Origin: Thalassia testudinum
Taxonomy: Eukaryota > Streptophyta > Magnoliopsida > Alismatales > Hydrocharitaceae
Reading direction: 5' to 3'
DNA length: 64,000 bases
NCBI GenBank assembly: GCA_037157565.1
Contig: JAZHRO010000063.1
Coordinates: forward strand, 94,612,001-94,676,000
Both the position numbers and the translations under genes were made by a program. Within the stretch, counting starts at the first letter, position 1. Each line of letters opens with the position of its first letter. The notes under the pieces were generated by a model. The model saw only the letters and a program-made list of their open reading frames with translations, did not search any database and was not told the origin of the DNA. Of the stretch, positions 47,027 through 56,542 are shown in pieces.

Positions 47027-49400
47027 GCACTATACTAACCCTGATAATTAATTCATTAATTGGAAAATCGGTTCACTATTTGTATATGGGACAGGAAAGT
47101 GACGTCAAGCAGTGTGCTGTGTGCTTCATTCTTGTATTCAATACTTGGAATTGGTGGAAAGTGGATGCCTGTGTTGCATACAATTGACTTGACAAACCAG
47201 TTGGTGTCACCCTTCTAATGTGCGATTCACTTGTACCATTTTGAGTTTCAATGGACTATCTTCCCTGCAATTTGATTGGAAAATTTATTATACCGTTAAC
47301 ACCGAAGGAAATTAAGGTTATGATGTTCATCATGTACTATGGATTGAGTTGTTGCTAGAGTTACTTTATGAATTAGTGAAGTATATGTATAAGGTGTTCT
47401 GTGAATAGGTACTTCCTATACATAACATTACAATGAAATACCAACATTGAAGGATAGACAAATGTATTCTCTAAAATTTATAGTCACTCGCAATTGGTAT
47501 GTAATTGCTCACCTATAGGAATTGGCCCTCCTATTTTACATACTGTAGCTGGCAGTTTTGTGCAATCTGCAAGATTATGTACACATAAAATTAATGTGTA
47601 ATGGTTGTATGAGTTCAACAGTAACCAATCCAGAATTTGTTTACCTGTGCATGATTGGATACAATCTCCTCTCTGCAGGATTTGTAACATTTCTCTAGAT
47701 AATTATACTTCTCCACCAACCCTACCAAGTTTGATGATAGGTGAGCATTTTCCACATCCTTCTGTTTCACCATTTCAGAGAACCCATCATGCTTCCTTGT
47801 AGCGTGAAGCTCATGCCTTGCTGAGTTTCTATTGTGTGCTGGGATGCTAATTCTTAGTTGAGGAGCTGGTTCATGTTCACCATTGCCAATTCCTATTGCC
47901 AATGTACTGGTTTCTCCAGTATAGATTTTGAAAGAATTTCTCCTCAGGAATCTTGGTGGAAGGTCATCAAGGTCAAACTGTAATCATCAAGCAATCTTGA
48001 AACAGGCTTCCTGTAACTCGATCGTGCAACAATGGGGTATGTGGTTGGATTTGTTGGTTCATCGAGTCGAAGCACTTAGAGAGCCCAAACCAGTAATATT
48101 TTCAAATAGCAACTTTTAACTGAGTGGCAAATTTAATACTTGTTTACATAGTGTTTGGTGATGTAGCTTACACTTAGTAATGGAGCACATCCCTTCAAGT
48201 ATCCGAATCCTGCTCCATTCCTTGAGATGTAGATCTTCTTAGCCATTTGTGCAAGCCCATCAGCCATGACTTGATGCACTGCTGATGCCCACACATACTT
48301 ATGCAAGGAATCAATCTCTTCAATATAATAGAACAGTTTTGGGTAGATAGAGTGTGATCTATGTGCAAGCAAGAAATTCCCACACAAAAGGCAGATTAGA
48401 AATTTCACTTGGTCGTCAACATTCTCATCACCTTCCTCACATTGTACTTCTTGTAGGGCTTTTCTTGCTTGTAAGATTATAGGGTTCCCAGTGGGGAAGC
48501 ATTTCAATCTATATGGATGCTTCTCAAAGTTCTCCACCCTCAATTCAACTTCATGTGCATTTAATGGCAACCCATCTTTGATACTTGCTTTGTTGTGAAT
48601 GGCACACATCGTCCTGCTATGAAGAAGTCACCACTATCACTATCATAAGTAGTGACAAGTTTTGCACATAGTCTCTTGTCTTTCACAGGATACTCATAAC
48701 CAACGAAAAATCCAAACGGAGCTTCTTTGAACCTTAATTTTAACATGATCTTAGCAATCGCGCAATGCAATAAGGAAATCCTTATTTGCACTCCTTTAGT
48801 CAAATGATGCAGCTTGATCCCTTGTAGATTTTTGTCATTGTGAAAAATGGAGCACATCTCACGGCATTGTATGTGAATTACTATTATTACAATATATTAG
48901 TTTATAGCACACGTTACCTTTCTAGTGGTTCCTTTCCTCTTTGCCTTCTATCTGGATGCATAATAGGAGTCCTTCTTGGAGTTGAATTTCTAAAAGATGG
49001 AGTAACACATCTTTCATTCTTAATAGGCGGATTCAATCGACTTCTTCTGAAATGAATGTGTGCACATCAAATTTAGTAAGCATCATTAAAGCACCCAAAT
49101 TCATGATGATGTACATATAAATGTGGTGGTACACCACCTTGGGGTTTTTTGATAGACGGAGTATGGTGAGTATTGCTTCAATTGTGTGCTCCAATGAGAG
49201 GACTTCGCATGTGCTTTGCAAATGAAATCATTCCATCGACAATGACCAAGAATTTTGAATTATAAAGAATGTAGGGTTTCATTCATCAAACCTATTCAAG
49301 ATGACATTGCAAACATATTCATCCCTGTTGAAGTCGTCAACACCCATCGAGTCTCTGAAAGTTAATTCATTTAGAAAACCACATATATATAGTTGTAAGC
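47027..49400 (-). pseudogene. Ulp1-like gene of the MULE, 5' part
   Basis: Reading the minus strand from about 49385: GVDDFNRDEYVCNVILNRF, then TIEAILTILRLSKNPK, YHHIYMYIIMNLGALMML. Then follow ORFs 48857-48561 (HHLTKGVQIRISLL, EAPFGFFVGYEYPVKDKRL) and 48609-48133 (DGLPLNAHEVELRVENFEKHPYR), and 47902-47615 with a helix-rich HLSSNLVGLVEKYNYLEKC. Such long N-terminal regions precede the protease domain in plant transposon-borne Ulp1-like genes. The domain itself is at 29165-29700 across element 4. The outer part lies inside the right terminal repeat, so its 5' part is duplicated at 24230-24560. Exon borders are not resolved, and some stops are present. Confidence 0.5.
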
Positions 49401-49887
49401 GTTAGAATTAGGAAATTGAAACTCTAAGATTCTTTCACAAATAAGCATCTTTAGCATACAGGCTTTCAGGTGGTATAAGCCTCCTCCTTCTTCCCCTGTT
49501 AACGAATGTAATTGTCATTTCATTTACCCAGTACTAGAAATTTCAAACAATAGATATCTTTCATGAGCATAAGTGTTTGATTCTAATTAATAGCTTTGCT
49601 CACATGTTGTACTCATTTGGAGAGTCATTCCCACGCTTGTCATGGTATAGGGTTGATGTGCGAAAATCACTACCACATTATGAAAACAAAATACAGCATA
49701 TCATAAATAGCATTAGATAATTCACGCCACAATCTACATTCTCCTCCATGCCAATGCATGTCCTTAATCCAATTAACCTTCAACCTATTTATGATATGCT
49801 CTGTGCCCAATACAAACAACCACAAAGCTATTTCATATACTATGAATAAGGACTCAAAAAATGCTCCAAGATATATATATGTTGTAG

Positions 49888-50227
49888 ATAAAAATAGATG
49901 TATGCTCCAAGATAGATAATAATGCCCCAAGATAGAAGTAAGCTATACAAGAATAGTGTAATGTCAATGATATTTTTTAGCTCCATGAAAGCTGAGAAAA
50001 AAGCACTTTCTATGCATTTCATAACATCCAACTGCTATAAATAGGAAAGCTAAATTAATAAAAATAGATGTATGCTCCAAGATAGATAATAATGCCCCAA
50101 GATAGAAGTAAGCTATACAAGAATAGTGTAATGTCAATGATATTTTTTAGCTCCATGAAAGCTGAGAAAAAAGCACTTTCTATGCATTTCATAACATCCA
50201 ACTGCTATAAATAGGAAAGCTAAATTA
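49888..50227. repeat. Exact 170-bp tandem duplication in the right MULE repeat
   Basis: 49888-50057 and 50058-50227 read identically (ATAAAAATAGATG to GCTAAATTA). The left repeat has a single diverged copy (about 23525-23690), so the duplication came after the two repeats separated. Confidence 0.9.
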
Positions 50228-50599
50228 CGTGACTGTGGTTGGTTAAATACCCAATAAAAGAGCAATTTTATATAAATGCTCTCAATGCATAAAGTAGTCT
50301 AAATGTAACTAACAGACCCTCACAAAATGCTGTAACATAGAGGTATGCTTTACATAAAAGTATAAGAATAACACAACGTCTATGGTATTTTTTGAGTAAT
50401 AGTCATGGAATAAAGCATCTTTTATCCGTTTTCCTTATTTTTTACCTCCATGAAAGGCCGCACATGGAGAACCACTTGCATGGAGTTCTAGCGGAAGCAC
50501 ATGGATAACATATGCTTAACATACGGGCCACACAACTAAATGAAGAACCTTCTTGGTTTTTCAAAACTTCCTATCGTTTTGAAAATGAGAAGCTTTACG

Positions 50600-50976
50600 G
50601 TTACCTGGACTCAGGTCGATAGGACCCTCCATGCCTACGCAATTCTTCCTTATCTCGATCAAGTGCAGTAGACCTCAAGCAACAGCCTTCAGAAAATGCC
50701 CTCGAAGCTTCAATGCCTTCACTGTTGAAGGTGCCTTCGTAGAGGTCTTGGTTGATCCTTGCTCGTTGATGCTTTGGTGGTGTGGCTTTCCCTTGTTGGG
50801 GGACTTGCATTCAATACCTCCACCCATATCGTGAGCAGAGCAACCGTTCCGTGTGCCGTAAGGAAAAGATTTGGAAGATTTGCAGTATCAGACTTCCTCC
50901 AGTTGGATGATATTGATGTCTTCGGAAGGAAAAGCTCAGTGGTGGTTTCTCTCCGAATAAGAGTAATAAACCACAT
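50600..50976 (-). CDS. B3-like ORF, right-arm copy
   Basis: 85 residues (50976-50719) matching the left-arm ORF: IRRETTTELFLPKTS, NLPNLFLTAHGTV, IWVEVLNASPP. A second frame, 50810-50601, carries EGTFNSEGIEASRAFSEG and CCLRSTALDRDKEEL. The two frames are joined by a shift or an intron as on the left. Identity of the domain is tentative. Confidence 0.3.
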
Positions 50977-51299
50977 TTGTTACGTATTCCTTTACATTAT
51001 CATTAAGCAGATTAGTACATGCAAGAATCAACCATTTTCCCCTTCCTAATAATAAATAACCAGTAAACCAACATGCCCTCTATCCAACGTAAATAACATT
51101 ATCCGAAAGAATAAACAACTAATATCACCACACACCATACGTCAAGCGCAATTTACAGTAAACATATATGTTAAATTCGATCATATAACATACATCATTC
51201 GAACAATACATAAGCATAATTATATATCAGTCCTGATAGAACATAGTAGGAAAATAATACATCATATCAAGTGACCGAAAAGCATCTTCCCATATGTCA

Positions 51300-51830
51300 T
51301 CTACGATTGGAGTCCTGATCTATGGTCATGATAGAACTCTAATACTTCTTGTATCTTAGGATGGAATTCTTTCTTTTCATCCTTGAGATCCTCAATCTTA
51401 GCTTCAGCTATGGATATAGTCTCCTTCAAGTCATGAAATTATGCTTCAATCCTACTAGCCTCTTTCTGCAGGTACACCACTTCATTAGCCATTAGGTAGA
51501 CAATATCTCTCATGTGGCCATAGTTAGCCGCAGCGGAATCTATATCAAGCACTCCCTTCGACCAAACACTCATCTTAAAGTCACATCCCTTTGGCTACCA
51601 CTGCAATTGTTCCCAAAAAAGAAAAAATTGACATATACATTTTCCCTTGAAACTTACGAATGGTCATCAACGTACCCCTTCAGTATAGGACACTTGAAAT
51701 GTATTCGGGTGAGGGGATGCATGTCCCAATTTTCTCCTTCCCTTTTGTCAACCATTAGCTTTGCAATTTCCCCACACTTGCAAAATATTGCTCCATGAGG
51801 CCTTCCTTAGATACACTCAACCTGCATCAT
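51300..51830 (-). pseudogene. GRF-like gene, right-arm copy with nonsense codon
   Basis: The minus strand keeps the acceptor TTGCAG before TGG TAG CCAAAGGG (about 51601-51588), so the Glu codon of the left copy is a stop here, and it keeps the coiled-coil exon (about 51580-51310). The first-exon zinc motif is at about 51830-51680. The damage is confined to this copy. Confidence 0.45.
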
Positions 51831-52198
51831 CATGCAATATTATTATGCGTAATTCCTTTGATCTACATGTACCTCCACGCCACCTTTCTGTTGTGCCTCA
51901 TCTAATTGGCGTCATTGAGCACACATGTGCCTCCACCCAAGCCCCATGTGCTTTGCATGCTCCCTATGCTATGCTCCGTGTGAGTGTGAGCATCTGTGTG
52001 CCCACCGTGCATGTGCCAGGTATGCAGGGTGTGCCGTGTGTGCTTTTCTAAACCCCCCAACCATAAACCCACCATGTGCTTTGCATGCTCCCCATGCTGT
52101 GCTCCAAGCAAGTGTGAGCATCTGTGTCCACCGTGCGTGTGCCAAGTATGTGGGGTGTGCCGCATGTGCTATATGGATCCACCCAACCATAAACCCAG

Positions 52199-53891
52199 TG
52201 ATGAGACCACATGTGTGAGCTAATTAATTACGTAAATGCCTAAATATTATGATAATGTCTACATATATAATGCATACTTTGATATGCAAATAGATTAGTG
52301 CTTGCATATGTTACTTGCATTTATATAAGATAGTATATATATTCTAAGGGCGTGCATGCATTATATGCATCATTTTATTATTTTCTTGTAAATAACCCTT
52401 TTCTTTTTACCACCTACAAGACCCACCGATCACAACAATGGGACCGCCTCCTCCTCGCCGGCCTGATCGCCCACCCAAATCAGCCAAGTCTCACACAGCA
52501 GCCTCAACTGCCTCGGGATCTTCAGCCATCCATTGGAGAGTCGGCGACGATTTCTTTAAAAAGGAGTCCCATGCGTAGGAGAAAAAAATCTCATCTTCTC
52601 CCCCTAGCGGGAACTTCTTCCTCCACCATGCATCCCACGGGCACTGTGAAATCCGCGTACACTATGATTGAAGCGTGCACGACGAGTCTCCTCTGACCTT
52701 CCCCTGCCATGGTATGTGCGGTGACAGTGCACACACCATCTCCACCATCATCGCCTACCCCTCTGTTGCAGACCATCTTCTTCCTCACCGCAACCATTCC
52801 CTCATCGTACACTCCGCCTGACATGCCACCAGTGCATCCGCTTCCTCCTACTACAACCAAGGAGGGAACCCAACACCCTCTCAACCGCGACCGCGACCAC
52901 CGCACCTTCAGACCACAGCCACCGACCGCGCATGCCACCATCACGCCATAGCCGTGCACGCTGCGCGCACTCCTTGCATGCGTGTGTGCAAGCTGTAGAA
53001 GCCGGTTACCCCTCCTCTCCTCCGTCAGCAGGGGGTGAAGAACCTATCACTGGCGTCGCCCCCTTCCACGCAGCCACCACTCCAAGCCACCGTTCAACAC
53101 AACGACGACGTCAGTGGACTTGCCTCACCCTCACGAGGCCATCCATACCTCCAGCAGCCCTTCACGCAGTCCACGGATGCGCACGCACAACCTACCGCTA
53201 GCGAGCTTCTCCTCCGCTGACCAGCCAACTCCGGCCGCCACCAGCCGTGCTTCCTATGCCATCCCGAAGGCCATCCTCCGACGCACCTTCATCCGCAGCA
53301 ACTCCTCCGACAAAGCCTCCCCACGCGCACACAAAGGAGAGAGACAAAATCCCCTATTTTTTCTCCATATTAGAAATTACGGTGAATGCCATTGTCAAAT
53401 TACTATTAATTTATTTTCTGATTTAATATATTGCATCAAATTTGCATAAACATCCCCCTATTCTTAAAAAATTACTTATGGCTAAGTATCTTATAAATTA
53501 TATTAAGTATATCACATTGATTACAACAAACAAGGAAGCTTTTATTGGAAATTAGTATTTACGTTAATTATCATTACCAAGATCATTATTTAATAGAATA
53601 TTATATTGTGATAATTTTGCATGTGAACACCTACATTAGTGATTAATTGTTTAGACTAAGAACTTATGTTGGAAATAAGTTACATACGAATCTATTAAGA
53701 TTCCTGAATAAAAGAGGCACCACTCATAAGTTTAATAGGCTAATTCCTCCCTGTGCAGACGACGTAACTATTTTTGTGGTTAGCTTTTGAATAATTAAAT
53801 ATTTTGAAAAGCGATTTTCTACCATGCATGAACTATAACGACAGATCATTTTATGTTAAAATTTTTATCGAAAACAAAGATGGCTCTTTCA
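52199..53891 (+). repeat. 5' LTR of element 5
   Basis: TGATGAGACC start and CTCTTTCA end, followed by the primer site. A TATA-like TATATAAG lies near 52322 and a weak form of the shared LTR block at 53742-53768. The middle (52430-53330) is C-rich and codon-like, unlike the AT-rich ends, and might be captured sequence; ORFs there have no recognisable product. Confidence 0.6.
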
Positions 53892-53893
53892 AA

Positions 53894-53911
53894 TGACACT
53901 GTTGCCGGGGA
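53894..53911 (+). other. Primer-binding-like site of element 5
   Basis: TGACACTGTTGCCGGGGA differs by few bases from TGGCGCCGTTGCCGGGGA, the Athila/Tat-type site; it is the best-kept copy in the window. Confidence 0.7.
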
Positions 53912-55126
53912 AGAAATATGCCTATTAATTTTTTTGGAAAATTTATATTACTCTTATGCTATTTTTAAAGCTTTTCTGAATTGCTGACCTTGTTTCTGTT
54001 TGTGTGCAAATTTAAACGATCACGACGAGAGCGCACGACGGAGGGGACATTTTTGGTGAACCTTGATGCCACTGAGAGGGCAGCAACAGGAGCACGTGGA
54101 CCTTGATCCCACATGTGTGGAAGGAAGATCAGCGACCAGAGACATTAGTTTGCTTCTTTTAGATTTAGAACAAGCTAGATAGACATTAGCATTTAATTTC
54201 TATCTTGTGGACCCTTGTTGGGTATTCTTGGGAATATGTTCCCAGTACTTTTTATTTCTTATCGCTCTTGTATGCGAGAGCGTCTTTTCGGGAGCGTGAT
54301 CCCATTTTATTTAGATTATAGGTTTATTTGAATTATTTGAATTGCATGTCAATTAGTTAGTTAGTTAGATTAGGTTTGTTTGCTTATTATTAAATAATAA
54401 TAATAATAATAAATATTCAAACTGCCTGCTAGAAGCTACATATCAATAGGGCGACCATCTAGGATTGAATGAGCAGCATCTAGTTTATATTTCTACATTG
54501 CAGACATTTTGCACGAGGAAAGCTGGAGTGACGTACGCCTTCTCTTTAGCATCAAATACCTGTCATGCATCTACATTGGACTTAAATTCAAGACCACTAA
54601 AGTATTAGAATCTAATTAAGTCAGTGGTCACTTTAAGAAATTGGGACTGTTAAGAGGTTAGACATTAAAATCAATGACTTGAAATTGCGTGCAAAGGACT
54701 TGATTGCAAGATTTTAAATACAAAACGCGCACGTGTGTTGTACACTGGAGACATTGTGCACATCACACATAAGGTCACTAGATAAATTTATACCTCTCCT
54801 CTTTGCACCACAAGGGAAGTTAGTCGGAAATCAACAAGCCTATCCACCAAGTTACTTTGGTTCCTCGTGTGTGGGCTTGATTCGAGACTTCCATCCCTTA
54901 CAAGTAGGTTGTAGGCACCAATGAAGGTCAGCCTAGGAAGCATAATTCTTGCAAAACTTGTTTGGCCACCAACTGAACACTTAATTCTAAGACCTAGAAT
55001 CTACTAAAAATAGATCCCACTGTATTTACGTTTGTTTTGCTAGTGGTAGAACTCTCTAGAAAGTTTCTGCTTTTGTTCTGATTGCTTCTAAGTCCTAGGA
55101 GAGTTTAACCTGTTTGACTTAAAGAA
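53912..55126 (+). other. Leader region of element 5
   Basis: No supported ORF. An (AAT)n microsatellite is at about 54392-54412. The rest is AT-rich DNA. Confidence 0.5.
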
Positions 55127-56540
55127 ATGGACTATCCTTACTCCTATCATTTTAACCAGGATCCCATGCCCCAAGCGTATCCATCCTTTAATGGATGCAA
55201 TGACAATTCATGGGATCAATCATATTCCTATCCCGGGAGTACTGGCCCGATAACTCTCACTATTGAGCAGAGCTTAGGAGCAGGATTTTCCACCCCTAGA
55301 ATCCCCACTACTATGCAAACACCCAACCCTCACACCCTTCATGATTTTCCTTATCGAGGTTGGAGAATACCCCTAGGCAACCAGAGCCTGAGATTGACTA
55401 TCGTTCCCAATCTGATAGTAGTAGTTTCTCCTCTTTTATGATAGAAATGCAAAAACAACAAAAAGAAATGGAGTCTATGGGAGAGATGTTGAGGAATAGT
55501 CAACGACTGAATGAGGAAATTAGTCAACTTAGCTACCTTCCTATTATTGATTCTGATCCCTACCCATACAACATTGTTCATCAAAATAATTCTGAGCAAA
55601 CCAATGACAACAGGGATTCCATTTTGAGTAGTAGCTATCACTTAGACAATTCCCATGAGACCAGGCCTCTAGAGGAGAATGATCCTAGTGATTATCCACC
55701 TGAGCTATATTGAAGTTAAAAGGAAGAGAAGATAGTACCATCTAAGGACCTTGACTTGGTTGACAATATTTTTCCTACCCCTGATGACCCAAGTCAAGGT
55801 CGTGCTAGTCATATCACTTCCCCGATTGATCATGTTGTGGAAACCCATTCTACCCTTAGTGAGCCTAATCCTGATCCTCCACCTAGGGAGCCAACACCTC
55901 CCATGCAACATCCTGAGGATTTACATATACCTAATGTAGGTAACCCTAAGGGAATGGAGGATGAAATGGATCACTTTTGGTCTCAGGGATACAAAGAGTC
56001 TATTCTAGAGGAGGATGACGACCCAATGGAGGAACACGGGCTTAGAGTTTGGAGTGAATCACGGGGGATTATGTGTTATTCGAGGGCTTACCCCCTAAGG
56101 ATATAAATAATCTGATGAAATTCGAATTCCTCCCTTCTTTTGAATTTGAGAATCATCCTCTGCAAAATTAGGAGTTGATATTGGAGGACGAACACAATAG
56201 TGAGAAGCCTAAGAGAGACTCTCGAGGACAATACACATTAATTGAGGATTTATGCCCCAAGAAGAACAAACAATCGAGTGATATAAGCTTACTTCAAAAC
56301 ATTAAGACTGATCCACCTTCAGAAATAATTGAGGATACTAATCCAACTCCTCTCTTTACTAGTGAATCACATATACACTCTGACAAAAACTCAAGTGAAC
56401 CAAAAGAATCCAGGGATGAAATTAATGAAAAAGATTTTATTGCTTCGACCCTGCCATCAAAGGAATTTGATTTGGAATATACCATTGATTCACATATACT
56501 GGAAGGTGAAAATATGACTCCGATCATTAATGATAGGTAG
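55127..56540 (+). pseudogene. Acidic, proline-rich gag-like ORFs of element 5
   Basis: ATG 55127 begins MDYPYSYHFNQDPMPQAYP, with NDNSWDQSYSYPGS. A shift near 55360 leads to a coiled-coil-like IEMQKQQKEMESMGEMLR and EEISQLSYLP. After stops, 55756-56106 has PNPDPPPREPTPP and MDHFWSQGYKESILEEDDD, and 56175-56540 is Glu/Asp/Ser-rich. The helix MQKQQKEM resembles the gag tail helices of elements 2 and 4, and the acidic tail resembles 39404-39876. No zinc knuckle or enzyme motif is present. It is probably the remnant of a gag-derived protein of a non-autonomous element, split by at least two frameshifts. Confidence 0.5.
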
Positions 56541-56542
56541 GG

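Larger units (their letters stand above)
21301..52198. mobile_element. Giant Mutator-like element (MULE) carrying a FAR1-type transposase and an Ulp1-like protease, split by element 4
   Basis: Sequence from 21551 to 24803 recurs in inverted orientation at 48802-52198 at roughly nine in ten positions where I compared closely. That gives terminal repeats of at least 3.25 kb. Between them lie a FAR1/MULE transposase (plus strand) and a convergent Ulp1-like gene (minus strand). Without the 16.1-kb element 4 the unit is about 15 kb. MULEs with Ulp1-like genes are known in plants (the Kaonashi/KIMULE type), so the class is established; membership here is inferred from content. The right tip is cut by element 5 at 52199 and the left tip is not located, so no 9-bp target duplication could be checked. 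Confidence 0.75.
48802..52198 (-). repeat. Right terminal inverted repeat of the MULE
   Basis: Reverse complement of 21551-24803 with about nine in ten bases the same in compared blocks (for example 50760-51050 against 22700-22985). It holds the same GRF-like, B3-like and tandem-unit segments. It stops at AAACCCAG 52198, immediately before the TG of LTR 5, so its tip was separated by that insertion. Confidence 0.85.
52199..56542 (+). mobile_element. Element 5: non-autonomous LTR retrotransposon in the right MULE repeat
   Basis: The 5' LTR starts exactly where the MULE repeat breaks off, and a primer site follows at 53894. Internal DNA carries only Pro- and acid-rich ORFs (55127-56540), with no protease, RT or integrase. 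The 3' LTR is not in the window; LTR C follows at about 56543. The presumed target copy CCAG/CCCAG at 52194-52198 has no confirmed partner. Confidence 0.6.
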
